NCBI GenBank assembly: GCA_964410665.1
Contig: CAYPIE010000158.1
Coordinates: 1 to 9,068 of the forward strand
Length of the DNA: 9,068 nt
Direction: 5' to 3'
Origin: CAYPIE01 sp964410665
GTDB lineage: Bacteria; Planctomycetota; Planctomycetia; Gemmatales; Gemmataceae
The position numbers were made by a program, and so were the translations under genes. Shown here piece after piece: positions 1 through 6,624 of the stretch. The notes beneath the pieces were generated by a model, which made no database searches, was not told the DNA's origin, and worked only from the letters and a program-made list of their open reading frames with translations. The number at the start of each line of letters is the position of its first letter. Within the stretch, counting starts at the first letter, position 1.

Positions 1-2
1 AG

Positions 3-659
3 GATCATACTTATTTCGTCGGGTGCAGAGAGTGGGGCTTCAGCGTCTGGGCGCATAACACAGGCTGTGCAACGGAAATTCAGAAGCTGCAGGATCGAAT
101 AGCTGAGCTTCGCCGTCGTCTCAACGCTCCCTCGCTCTTTGACGATATCAATGACGTCGAGAAGAAGCTGCTTCGAGAGTTAGAGGATGAACTACTAAGT
201 AAACAAGTACAGTTAAATACGGCGCTAGTTAGCCCATATAATCCACATTTTCCTGGTCGGCCTGATCCCGCAAGATCGATCGATTCACGGCTATTGACTG
301 ATGCAAAAGACAAGACAAGCACAGGTTTTCCGAGGGATAATCTTCGAGGTTGGGAACGATGGATCTATGAACATCCGGACCATCTGAGCGATGTTAACAA
401 GGCTTTGGTCTTGGGGAAGAATCCGATTACAGGTAAAGCACAGCCTCAGAGGTCACCGAAAATTGACGATCAGTGGCTCAAGTTCTTTCCTGAGCATACT
501 CTCTATAAAGGTGAGGATCTGTTTCTACATCATGCTCAGTGGAGAAACCCTAAGACTGGTCTCTATGAGAACGGGCCTTACCTACACCCTGTTCCTAAGC
601 AAACTCATCTTGGCGATGAGGTCCATTGGCATGGCAACTTAGACAAAGTGAATTATTAA
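3..659 (+). CDS. C-terminal part of polymorphic toxin: Hint-domain end plus LHH/HNH-type nuclease tail (5' partial)
   Basis: The frame is open from the left edge, so the N-terminus (delivery and repeat regions) lies outside the window; 218 residues are visible. Residues 1-19 (HTYFV....EWGFSVWAHN) are the end of a Hint/pretoxin domain. In this family the chain is cleaved after the Asn of the WAHN-like motif, releasing the toxin. Residues about 24-72 are Leu/Glu/Lys-rich and look like a coiled coil. The tail holds LFLHH (LHH at 175-177), then VPKQTH (His202) and HWHG (His208, His210), which resembles the LHH family of HNH/endonuclease VII nucleases. The likely activity is therefore cleavage of DNA or RNA in a competitor cell. 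The SUKH gene at 902 is the expected cognate immunity gene. An internal TTG at 294 is not a credible start, because the frame is coding well upstream of it. The Hint assignment is secure; the nuclease subfamily is inferred from motif spacing only. Confidence 0.8.
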   Translation, partial: DHTYFVGCREWGFSVWAHNTGCATEIQKLQDRIAELRRRLNAPSLFDDINDVEKKLLRELEDELLSKQVQLNTALVSPYNPHFPGRPDPARSIDSRLLTDAKDKTSTGFPRDNLRGWERWIYEHPDHLSDVNKALVLGKNPITGKAQPQRSPKIDDQWLKFFPEHTLYKGEDLFLHHAQWRNPKTGLYENGPYLHPVPKQTHLGDEVHWHGNLDKVNY

Positions 660-901
660 TGCGTAGTACGAGTCGGTGTATAATTCAAGTGGTGATCAGG
701 ATGAGAGTCAAACCAGAAAGTCGTCACAGCACTACAGCCCTCTTTGGACGTAGGATTGGAGGATTGTGTGAACTAAACCTTGTACAATCAAGAACTTCCG
801 TTGCGGCCTGCCCAGAACTGGTCTCTTGGTTTACAAAATACTAATACAAATTTAGTCTTCTTGTTTTCAAAACACTCGGTTAGGTGATTTTGGAGAAGAG
901 A
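660..901. other. Toxin-immunity intergenic stretch, no gene seen
   Basis: These 242 bases between toxin 1 and its immunity gene are AT-rich and contain no frame with convincing protein character. A TATAAT-like TGTATAATTC lies at about 677-686, but it has no clear -35 partner. The gap is longer than usual for a toxin-immunity pair, which may mean the immunity gene has its own promoter. Confidence 0.3.
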
Positions 902-1453
902 ATGAATCTCAAAAGGATCGAACGATTCGTACAGACGTTCCTTGATACGATGGGGAGCTCCCCAGCTCCAGGTGTTCCGATCGAAATGAGAGTTTCCGTC
1001 CCAGACGAATCGGAATGGACACAATGGAGACCTGTGGACTCTCCAATCTCCGAGATACAACTGACCGCACTTGAATCCCGCGTGAACGGTGTTCTACCTC
1101 GTTTGTTCAAAGACTACTTAATCTACAAGTGCTTGCTTATGACTGATTTTGGTTCCGTTTCTCTCCCGGAGATCCGATCAGATGCACCCTGGAAAGAATT
1201 GGGGAGTTACTTGGACTTGTACGAGAAGACACCATATCTTACCAGCAATAGGTACTTTCCATTTGGTAACGATAGTCGTACGGGTACCCTAGTCTGCTTT
1301 TCGCTTCGCGACCTTGATTCTACCCAAGACTGCCCGATCCTTGACGTTGATCTGGAACAGGCTAGACGAACAGATTACTCTCCGAGAGTTCGTAACCCAT
1401 CCTTTTCCACTCTGCTGGACGAGATCGAAACACATCTGTTAATGTCATCGTAG
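902..1453 (+). CDS. SUKH-family (SMI1/KNR4-like) immunity protein
   Basis: A probable cytoplasmic antidote of 183 residues that would bind and neutralise the nuclease encoded just upstream. The SUKH signature is recognisable. The first helices and strand run from ISEIQLTALESRV through LPRLFKDYLIYK to the FGSVSLPEI turn (about residues 49-91). The central PFGNDSRTG...VCFSL strand pair lies at about 119-135, and the closing SFSTLLDEI helix at about 168-176. ATG at 902 is chosen over the in-frame GTG at 884 because GGAGAAG sits about six bases before it. Codon use and GC content resemble the upstream toxin tail, so the two probably arrived together. SUKH proteins pair with many nuclease toxins, so the partner is inferred from position alone. 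Confidence 0.72.
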   Translation: MNLKRIERFVQTFLDTMGSSPAPGVPIEMRVSVPDESEWTQWRPVDSPISEIQLTALESRVNGVLPRLFKDYLIYKCLLMTDFGSVSLPEIRSDAPWKELGSYLDLYEKTPYLTSNRYFPFGNDSRTGTLVCFSLRDLDSTQDCPILDVDLEQARRTDYSPRVRNPSFSTLLDEIETHLLMSS

Positions 1454-1783
1454 ATCCTGGTGACTACCCTGGTCACACCTTTCGAAAGCTGGTTAAGTTT
1501 ACGTGAGGTGGAAGCGTCTCGCGAAGCACATCTTGTGGGGCGTGGTAACCTCTCGGGCAGACCGACTGTCTGTGCGAGGAACTAGCTTATGGCGCGACGA
1601 GGCAAGCACCGCGAATGGTGGCTGGTGTCGTAGACCAGTGCGATCGACGTTCCAAAGACGGTTACCAAACAAGACGGTTAGACCCTCGGATGGGATGGCC
1701 AACTAGATAAGGCACATCCCAATGTTCCGATCCGACAGCTGATTCCTCTCACAATTGTTCGAGGTTGAGCGATTGTCAACAAT
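1454..1783. other. Unassigned stretch between immunity gene and truncated IS21
   Basis: No gene is supported. Short frames of about 67 codons exist on both strands (about 1499-1706) but lack a ribosome binding site and family features. Visible structure is limited to a small inverted repeat GTGAC/GTCAC (1460-1476), a perfect 10-base palindrome CTTTCGAAAG (1479-1488), and AT-rich inverted repeats (ACAATTGT at 1751-1758, GATTGTCAACAATC at 1771-1784) abutting the broken end of istB. It may be debris of the rearrangement that removed the right end of the IS21 element. Confidence 0.3.
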
Positions 1784-2308
1784 CAGGTAGCCCACCTCGT
1801 CGATGATCAGCAGCCGGGGTTGGTTCAACGCCTTCAGCTCCCGGTGCAGCCGGTTCCCGTCCACCGCCCGGGTCAGCTTCGTCGCCAGGTCGATCGCCGT
1901 GGTGAAGTAGGCCCGGTGGCCGGCCTCGCACGTCCTGACACCCAGCCCGATCGACAGGTGCGTCTTGCCTACGCCCGGCGGCCCCAGCAGCACCACGTTG
2001 CGGCCCTCGGCCAGGAACCGGCCCGTGCCCAACTCCTCGACCAGCCGGCGGTCCAGCCCCGGTTGGGCGGCGAAGTCGAACTCCTCCAGGCGCTTCACCA
2101 GCGGGAACTTGGCGAACTTCAGGTTGAACTCCACCCGCCGGCGGTGCCGCTCGGACAGTTCCCCGTCGAGCAGGTAGCCCAGGAAGTGCGAGTAGCTCCA
2201 GCCCTCCGCCGCCGCCCGCTGGCAGGCGGTGTCCAACTGGCCCAGCGCCGTGGACAGTTCCAACTCCTCCAGCCCGGAGGCGGCCCTGGCTTCGTAGACC
2301 TGGCTCAT
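1703..2308 (-). pseudogene. istB: IstB, IS21 transposition ATPase/helper, 3'-truncated
   Basis: IstB is the AAA+ ATPase that loads onto target DNA and activates the IstA transposase. Walker A is GPPGVGKTH (residues 109-117) and Walker B is LLIIDEVGYL (166-175). A normal IstB of about 250 residues continues for about 75 more, with sensor motifs and an arginine finger. Here the sequence changes character after residue 175 (coordinate 1784), and 26 unrelated residues follow before a stop at 1703-1705, giving 201 codons in all. The ATG at 2308 overlaps the istA stop in an ATGA junction and is preceded by AGGAGGTGG, so translation is coupled. Loss of the C-terminal part of the ATPase core should inactivate it. 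Confidence 0.88.
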
Positions 2309-3525
2309 CCGGCCACCTCCTCGAAGAGGCGCAGCGGCATCCTCGCCACTTCCGCGTTGGCGTCGCCGAGTTGCCACTTCGCCTCTTCGGGCGGCTTGAC
2401 ACGCTCGGCGGTGAGCTTCCACAACTCGGCCAGGTGGTCCGGCTCGACGACGCACTGGCCGGGCTTGGCGGCCTGCCGGTGCTCGGCGATCACCGCCCCG
2501 TCGCAGCGGACCACGATCAGCCCGCCCTCGGACTGGACCAGCACGGACTGCCCCGAGAACTCCGGCGGCACCGAGTAGCGGCTGCCCCCGAAGTGGACCA
2601 TCGACTCCACGCTGACCTGCCGTTTCACCGGGAGCGTCTCGGAGTACGGCGGGACGCTCCCGTGGGGTGTCAGCCCCTCCGCCGCCAACAACTCCGAGGG
2701 CACGCGCCCGGTGGTGCCGTGGGTCCGGGCGTTGGCGACGCCGTCCAGCCAGGCCCGGCACTTGGCGTTCAGGTCGTCCAGGCCCGCGAAGGAACGCGCC
2801 TTGAGGAAGTTGTCCTTCAGGTAGCTGATCGAGCGCTCCACCTTGCCCTTGGTGCGGGGGCGGTAGGGCCGGTGGGTCTTCGGGGTGAACCCGTAGTGGG
2901 CGGCGAAGTCCAACAGCTTCTGGTTGAACCGGCCGCCCGGCTCTCGGACCTGGCGCATGTTGTCGTAGAGGACTTCCTCGGGCCAGCCTCCGAAGTAGGC
3001 GAACGCCTCGCGGTGGGCGGCGAGCAACTCCGGCAACTTCATCGAGCGGGTGAAGCAGGCGAAGAGGTTGCGAGAGTAGCCCAGGACCATGGTGAAGGCG
3101 TAGACCGGCCGGTGGACGCCGCCCTCGTCGGGGTGCCGGCCGCAGTCGGCCCAGTCGGCCTGGGCTTGCCGTCCCGGCGGGGTTTCGAAGCGGACGGTCA
3201 ACTTGGCCCGGCGCTCGCCCTCGCCCTTGAGGGTGGCCAGGAAGCGGCGCAGGGTGGCGATGGAGCCGCCATAGCCCAGGGGCTTGATCTCCTCCAACAG
3301 GCGGACGGCGGAGAGGCCTGTCTCGTTGAAACGCTCGGCCAGGTAGTCCTTGAAGGGGTCGATCTTGGTGGTCCGCTCGGCGGGCTTGCGGGTGAGTTCA
3401 TGCTCGCCGCGCGGGACCTTGCGGACGGTGTTGCGGGCGGTGCCGGTCCGCCGAGCGATCTCGCGGATGGAATGCCCCTGTCGGTGCAGATCGTGGATGT
3501 CCAAGTGGTGCTCCAGAGTGATCAT
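2305..3525 (-). CDS. istA: IstA, IS21-family DDE transposase
   Basis: A 406-residue transposase that cuts and joins the ends of the IS21-family element. An N-terminal helix-turn-helix (SIREIARRTGTARNTVRK, residues 19-36) binds the ends. The RNase H-like core follows, with Asp124 in QADW, Asp188 in YDN and Glu230 in GKVERS as the catalytic triad, and then the C-terminal beta-barrel region (VHFGGSRYSVPPEF, 310-323). Length and domain order match full-size IstA. ATG 3525 is chosen because MITLEHHLDIHDLHRQG matches the usual family N-terminus; the in-frame extension to 3606 is Pro/Arg-rich and lies in the element end. It overlaps istB by four bases. The gene appears intact, but its partner and the distal element end are missing. 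Confidence 0.92.
   Translation of the reverse strand: MITLEHHLDIHDLHRQGHSIREIARRTGTARNTVRKVPRGEHELTRKPAERTTKIDPFKDYLAERFNETGLSAVRLLEEIKPLGYGGSIATLRRFLATLKGEGERRAKLTVRFETPPGRQAQADWADCGRHPDEGGVHRPVYAFTMVLGYSRNLFACFTRSMKLPELLAAHREAFAYFGGWPEEVLYDNMRQVREPGGRFNQKLLDFAAHYGFTPKTHRPYRPRTKGKVERSISYLKDNFLKARSFAGLDDLNAKCRAWLDGVANARTHGTTGRVPSELLAAEGLTPHGSVPPYSETLPVKRQVSVESMVHFGGSRYSVPPEFSGQSVLVQSEGGLIVVRCDGAVIAEHRQAAKPGQCVVEPDHLAELWKLTAERVKPPEEAKWQLGDANAEVARMPLRLFEEVAG
2313..2321 (-). promoter_or_regulatory. Strong Shine-Dalgarno for istB inside the end of istA
   Basis: The minus strand reads AGGAGGTGG four bases before the istB ATG at 2308, within the last codons of istA. Together with the ATGA stop/start overlap this fixes the istB start and indicates translational coupling. 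Confidence 0.75.
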
Positions 3526-3635
3526 GGCGGGTCGCCCCGAAGGTGAGGGTCGGGGCGGCTCTGCCGGGTGAAGGAATCGGATCGGTGCCGCCCGTTGGAC
3601 AAGCATGCCCGACGGAACGGCCGAAGGTGTACGAC

Positions 3636-3696
3636 TGATCCAGGTGGGTCAACTTCACCTGATCGCTACTGGGTCATTTTGACTTGCGTGCTGACA
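3636..3696 (-). repeat. IS21 terminal region with internal transposase-binding repeats
   Basis: The minus-strand end begins TGTCAGCACG at 3696. It holds two related repeats, plus strand CTGGGTCATTTT (3669-3680) and GTGGGTCAACTT (3644-3655), which share TGGGTCA and are spaced 25 bases apart. Multiple subterminal repeats are a known feature of IS21-family ends. The exact outer base is inferred from the TG terminus, because the partner end is missing. Confidence 0.65.
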
Positions 3697-3704
3697 GCGA
3701 TCTC

Positions 3705-3930
3705 ATGGGAAGCACTCGACCGCCTTCAGTAAAGGGCAAATTTTACCTCATTCAAGATGACGAAGACGAGGTGTCCTCAGCAGGTATGACGAAACATGGG
3801 GAGCAAATGCTTCTGGGTACACATCCAGACTTCTCTGTTGCCGCTGTTTTCTTTAACACCGCAGGTCGATTTCTTAGAACTGAGTTTCGTTCGATCGCTT
3901 CAAGTCTTTCTACAGCAGTCATCACTATTA
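3705..3930 (+). pseudogene. 5' part of small unrecognised gene, interrupted by IS630 (possible immunity gene)
   Basis: A frame opens at ATG 3705, nine bases outside the IS21 end, and reads MGSTRPPSVKGKFYLIQDDE, then TKHGEQMLLGTHPDFSVAAV and FFNTAGRFLRTE. This has balanced composition with alternating hydrophobic strands and does not look like a shadow. At 3931 it enters the IS630 element and reads through it in a foreign frame to 3989. No family is recognised. Its position, small size and soluble alpha/beta look suggest an immunity protein, but that is inference. If the IS630 and one TA are removed, the frame continues for five codons (ACC CTG AGA CTG CTA) to TAA at 4939-4941, giving about 80 residues. 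A usable ribosome binding site is not obvious, since the IS21 end lies immediately upstream. Confidence 0.45.
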
Positions 3931-4564
3931 TGTATCGTTTAGCTGATAGCCGTAGCCGCGGATGTAGTTGGCACACTCCGCGGGCGTAAACTCGCCGACG
4001 ACCTGCCGCAGTGCATCCAACACCCCATTCACGGTCCGCTTCGGTCTTACGCAGCTGCCGCTTGAGGTGACTGAACAGCCGCTCGATGGGATTCCAATCC
4101 GGGCTGTACGGCGGCAGATCCACCAGCGAGGCTCCCGCTCCCTCGATCGCCTCCCGCACCCCGTTGACCTTGTGAGCGTTCAGGTTGTCCAGCACTACCA
4201 CCGCCCCGGCCGGCAGCGACGGCACCCACTTCTGCTCGACCCAGGCGAGGAACCAGTCGCCGTTCATCGGCCCGTCCAACGCCCACGGGGCGATCACTCC
4301 CTGGGCGGTCAGCCCGCCGACGAAGGTCCACTGCCGGTACCACCCCGCCGGGACCGCGTCGAAGAGGCGTTGCCCCCTAGGGGCATCGCCGTGGGTGGTG
4401 GTCAGGTCGGTGCGGGCCGCCGTCTCGTCGACGAACACCAGCGGATCGCCGGCCAACAACGGCTTCAACTCGTGCCGTTGCATGGCCACATCGGGGCGGT
4501 CTTGCTCAGCGGCCCTCAGCGACTTTTTTTTCGCGTCAGCCCGAGGCGTCGGAGCATGCGCCAA
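3752..4564 (-). CDS. IS630 transposase, catalytic frame (OrfB), with aberrant frameshifted C-terminus
   Basis: This is the catalytic DDE half, expected as a frameshift fusion with the frame at 4516-4854. In this frame Asp46 (LVFVDET), Asp126 (VVLDNLNAHK) and Glu161 (DWNPIERLFSHLK) form the triad. The D34E spacing is diagnostic of the IS630/Tc1 group. The family-like sequence runs to KTEA (residue 176, 4037). The expected ending, GEFTPAECANYIRGYGYQLN, lies one base out of register at 4035-3928 and stops with TAA at 3928-3930. The current frame instead reads a nonsense tail through the left end and about 180 bases into flanking DNA, stopping at 3752. One extra base or a two-base loss near 4036 explains this. 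The catalytic triad survives but activity is doubtful. Confidence 0.82.
   Translation of the reverse strand: MAHAPTPRADAKKKSLRAAEQDRPDVAMQRHELKPLLAGDPLVFVDETAARTDLTTTHGDAPRGQRLFDAVPAGWYRQWTFVGGLTAQGVIAPWALDGPMNGDWFLAWVEQKWVPSLPAGAVVVLDNLNAHKVNGVREAIEGAGASLVDLPPYSPDWNPIERLFSHLKRQLRKTEADREWGVGCTAAGRRRVYARGVCQLHPRLRLSAKRYIIVMTAVERLEAIERNSVLRNRPAVLKKTAATEKSGCVPRSICSPCFVIPAEDTSSSSS
3931..3943 (+). repeat. IS630 left terminal inverted repeat
   Basis: TGTATCGTTTAGC next to TA at 3929-3930. It matches the reverse complement of 4910-4922 at most positions (TGTA, CGTTT shared). Confidence 0.55.
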
Positions 4565-4854
4565 ACGGTGACGACGCTGACGGGCAGGCCGAGACCGTCG
4601 CGGAGTTGTTCCGGGGTGATGCCGGGTTTCGAGGCAACGACCGCCCGGAGTTGGTCCTCGTAGCCGGCCAGCTTCAGCGGCGGCGGGGCGCCCCGGGGCC
4701 GGGCGGCGATGCTGCCGCGTTCGCGGTCGTGCTGCATCAGCCGGCGGACGAACGCCGGGGAGACGTCGAAGCGGCGGGCGACCTCGGAGGTGGGCTGACC
4801 GTCGCGGCGGGCCTGGTAGATCCGCTGGCGGAGGTCGTCACGATAGGCTTTCAT
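4516..4854 (-). CDS. IS630 transposase, N-terminal frame (DNA-binding OrfA)
   Basis: This 112-residue frame carries the DNA-binding half of an IS630 transposase. It has a helix-turn-helix around residues 22-40 (TSEVARRFDVSPAFVRRLM) and a second helical module around 79-105 (GITPEQLRDGLGL...VWRMLRRLG). ATG 4854 is chosen because GAGGA lies seven bases upstream and MKAYRDDLRQ is the natural family start; the longer in-frame start at 4902 lies among the terminal bases of the element. The frame stops at 4516 just after an A8 run (4524-4531). A -1 shift there joins it to the catalytic frame, as is known for many IS630 members. Confidence 0.85.
   Translation of the reverse strand: MKAYRDDLRQRIYQARRDGQPTSEVARRFDVSPAFVRRLMQHDRERGSIAARPRGAPPPLKLAGYEDQLRAVVASKPGITPEQLRDGLGLPVSVVTVWRMLRRLGLTRKKSR
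4524..4531 (-). promoter_or_regulatory. A8 slippery run, probable programmed -1 frameshift site
   Basis: Eight consecutive A on the minus strand lie exactly where the OrfA frame (CGA AAA AAA AGT) and the OrfB frame (GCG AAA AAA AAG) overlap. A one-base backward slip yields a full-length fusion of two-helix DNA-binding region and DDE core. Confidence 0.75.
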
Positions 4855-4909
4855 CGGCGAGTCCTCGGGTTGGTCGGCGGGTGCAGAGTTGTTAGAATAC
4901 AACCAACCC

Positions 4910-4922
4910 GCAAACGCTACAA
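4910..4922 (-). repeat. IS630 right terminal inverted repeat
   Basis: CGCAAACGCTACA on the plus strand is the imperfect inverse of the left end at 3931-3943. It is followed by an A and then the TA at 4923-4924. Confidence 0.55.
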
Positions 4923-5435
4923 TACCCTGAGACTGCTATAATCCTGGGCGACTTGCTCCTGGCACACGACGGCAATCCATGTACTGCGATACAGGCAAAG
5001 GAGAAATTGCTCGCAAGTACAAAGCTAGACGCAAGAGTCACAAGTGCTTTGAAGCAGGGAGACATTCGGAGTTCCGCAGAGACTGCGGCTGCTCGAAACT
5101 TCTTCAAAAATCATAAAAAACTTGCATGAAGGCTTTGGGAGGAACGCACTGGCAAGACGTGGCCCACTCGCAATGGAAAGCCAGTCATTGCAGAGCATAC
5201 CCGTCCCCTAAGAGAAGGAGGCGACCCGTTGCATGTAGAGCCAATCAAATTCAGAGCCGCAAAATCAAGCAAAGCCAACAATCCTCATATGGTCAAAGGT
5301 GCTGATGGACTGTCTGATCAGCAAAGATGGGGAGCCTTAGGAACGCAACAGCGAATTTTAAATCAGCAGCGAAGGCAACTCGAAGCGCTTCAAGCCAAGT
5401 TCTGGTTCTATGTGGTCCAAAATTTCAGACAGTGA
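4923..5435 (+). pseudogene. Polymorphic-toxin tail remnant with HNH-like motif; 5' end lost, internal stop
   Basis: One continuous frame reads from the IS630 edge to TGA at 5433-5435, broken only by TGA at 5127-5129. Before the stop it reads ILGDLLLAHDG... to NFFKNHKKLA; after it, RLWEERTGKTWPTRNGKP, AEHTRPLREGGDPLHVEP and NPHMVKGADGLSDQQRWGAL. The AEHTRPL(K/R)xGGDPLxVEP pattern, with a His in an acidic/basic turn, resembles HNH/endonuclease-type toxin tails of Hint-linked polymorphic toxins. The stop falls where Trp (TGG) would fit, so a single-base nonsense change is likely. No start or Hint portion remains upstream because the IS630 element adjoins. An alternative internal start at TTG 5229 would encode only the last 68 residues and has little support. 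The SUKH gene at 5466 is the likely former partner. Confidence 0.62.
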
Positions 5436-5465
5436 CAGTCGAAGTCGCCGTAATTGGAGAGTAAA

Positions 5466-6254
5466 ATGTTTGAATGGCTAGATAAAGAGATTTACCTTGT
5501 TCGGGATACCGTGCTTCATTCGCTAGATGGCCCTGCTTCACCTGCATTGAGAGAAGCTATATGCGATAATAGTGAGCGATTTCCGGAAGACTATGTTAAC
5601 TTCATCCTAAAGTACGGCAACGCCCGCCTGTTCAAGTGGCAGGACTGTTATCTGCTTCAGGTGTTTGCAACTCCTGATCTCCTCGAATGTCCAGAGGGCC
5701 TGCTATTTCGTTTTGGCACCGACGATGATGAAGATGTCTATTTTTTCGACGATGGTGTCGGAGTGAAAATGAGCGAAGCCGTTTACACACATAGCGATGA
5801 GGGGCTGCGAGAAGTTGCGCCAAGTTTTGTAAACTGGCTAAAACAAGGCTATCAATCAACGTTAAACCAATTCTCCGAAGAAGAGTTAACGAGGCTTCGG
5901 CGAGATGCTAAATTTTCACCTGAAGATCTTGCAGTCATTAGCGCTCGCAGAAAGTTCCGATGGCGAGTTGAAGGGAGAACTGCCGAAGGCAAGATCCAGA
6001 TTCGAATAATGAATGATTCTGAGCGAATGCTTCCGTTCTACACTATTGGAGTGAAAAGCAAGGACAGCGACTTTACAGGGGCTGTCTGGGTTCCCGTTGA
6101 TGGCATTCGCCCAGGTGATGATAGGCTGTTAGCTGTGGATTGTTATTCTGAATTGCTTTCCCCAACAGAAGTGACACTTTTTGACATGCCAGAACCGACT
6201 CCACCAGAACGAGATTCGTATTGGGAGTTTCAGGAATGTGATAACCCTAATTAA
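5466..6254 (+). CDS. SUKH-type immunity protein with extra C-terminal beta-rich domain
   Basis: A probable cytoplasmic immunity protein of 262 residues, well above the 130-190 usual for a lone SUKH domain. Residues about 1-130 show the SUKH pattern: an opening helix with FPEDYVNFILKYGN, the strand run ECPEGLLFRFGTDDDEDVYFF, and the closing PSFVNWLKQGYQ helix. Residues about 160-245 are beta-rich (KFRWRVEGRTAEGKIQIRI, YTIGVKSKDSDFTGAVWVP, VTLFDMPEP) and resemble an Ig-like sandwich; I do not recognise the family. ATG 5466 is chosen over TTG 5454 because GGAGAG lies five bases before it. It follows the broken toxin by only 30 bases, so the two were probably co-transcribed. The gene is intact although the toxin is not, suggesting retention as an orphan antidote. 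Confidence 0.72.
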   Translation: MFEWLDKEIYLVRDTVLHSLDGPASPALREAICDNSERFPEDYVNFILKYGNARLFKWQDCYLLQVFATPDLLECPEGLLFRFGTDDDEDVYFFDDGVGVKMSEAVYTHSDEGLREVAPSFVNWLKQGYQSTLNQFSEEELTRLRRDAKFSPEDLAVISARRKFRWRVEGRTAEGKIQIRIMNDSERMLPFYTIGVKSKDSDFTGAVWVPVDGIRPGDDRLLAVDCYSELLSPTEVTLFDMPEPTPPERDSYWEFQECDNPN

Positions 6255-6579
6255 TGAGAGGCTAAAAAGGGGACAGGCACTCACGATAACCGCCCTGCAC
6301 CGTGGCTTTTCGGTCGCTCATTTGCCGATCGCCACCTTGAGCCAAAGCTCGGCACCGTCGCTATTGCGCCTCACGCGCAAGAGCTTGCCCTTGATGCCGA
6401 CGATGATGAAATTCTTGGCAAGTTGCCTGTTGTCCCAGACTTGGCCGTGCTCGGCTTCAGGTCGAAGCCAGTTCGAGACTATCAACAACCAGTTGAACTT
6501 ACCTGTACCTGTCTTCTCTACACCATGTCACCGTCCATCAGATAACTCCTCGCTTTCGCCGCTACTCTCCGAAGCCTGA
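6255..6579. other. Non-coding stretch with REP/MITE-like inverted pair
   Basis: About 325 bases with no supported gene. It is bracketed by AAAAAGGGGACAGGCAC (6264-6280) and an imperfect inverse GTACCTGTCTTCTCT (6505-6519). GGGGACAGGCAC-type motifs recur in many bacterial genomes, often near IS200/REP-associated transposase genes, so this may be a non-autonomous repeat element. Between the arms a plus-strand frame (WLFGRSFADRHLEPKL...) and a minus-strand frame (WDNRQLAKNFIIVGIKGKLL...) both look protein-like. Neither has a start with a ribosome binding site, so they may be fossil coding sequence. Confidence 0.4.
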
Positions 6580-6624
6580 TCCCAGATCCGACATCAAGCA
6601 CCCGTTCTGGTTGTTTGCCCGGGG

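Larger units (their letters stand above)
1784..3696 (-). mobile_element. IS21-family insertion sequence, truncated (istA end present, istB end missing)
   Basis: About 1.9 kb of an element that is normally about 2.4-2.6 kb. The istA-side end is present: read on the minus strand from 3696 it begins TGTCAGCACGCAAGTC. The TG terminus and the two internal repeats of the type T(G/T)ACCCA (plus strand TGGGTCA at 3645-3651 and 3670-3676) are typical of IS21-family ends, which carry several transposase-binding repeats. At the other side the homology stops at 1784 inside istB and no matching end follows, so target-site duplications cannot be checked. The element cannot be autonomous, although istA looks intact. 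Confidence 0.85.
3931..4922 (-). mobile_element. IS630-family insertion sequence
   Basis: An element of about 1 kb with two overlapping transposase frames. Its ends form an imperfect inverted repeat: the left end reads TGTATCGTTTAGC from 3931, and the right end on the minus strand reads TGTAGCGTTTGCG from 4922. TA dinucleotides flank it at 3929-3930 and 4923-4924, matching the TA target duplication known for the IS630/Tc1/mariner superfamily. The right end has one extra T if aligned to the TA, so the outer boundary is uncertain by a base or two. It separates a small truncated gene (3705-3930) from a toxin remnant (4923 onward). Confidence 0.82.

Noticed and set aside
626..844. Plus-strand frame of 72 codons after toxin 1
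   Set aside because: It starts inside the toxin in another frame, has no ribosome binding site and lacks protein-like patterning.
1499..1706. Two short opposing frames of about 67 codons
   Set aside because: Neither has a ribosome binding site or recognisable motif, and both occupy the same bases; left as unassigned sequence.
1820..3546. Long plus-strand open frames opposite the IS21 element
   Set aside because: They are GC-rich antisense shadows of istA/istB, with Pro/Arg/Gly/Leu-skewed composition and no family features; the minus-strand proteins have clear catalytic motifs.
3526..3606. N-terminal extension of IstA to the upstream start at 3606
   Set aside because: The extra residues are Pro/Arg-rich, unlike IstA N-termini, and lie close to the element end; ATG 3525 gives the normal family start.
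5229..5435. Separate small gene starting at TTG 5229
   Set aside because: The same frame extends upstream to the TGA at 5127 with coherent toxin-like sequence (AEHTRPLREGGDPLHVEP spans the TTG), so it is part of the broken toxin.
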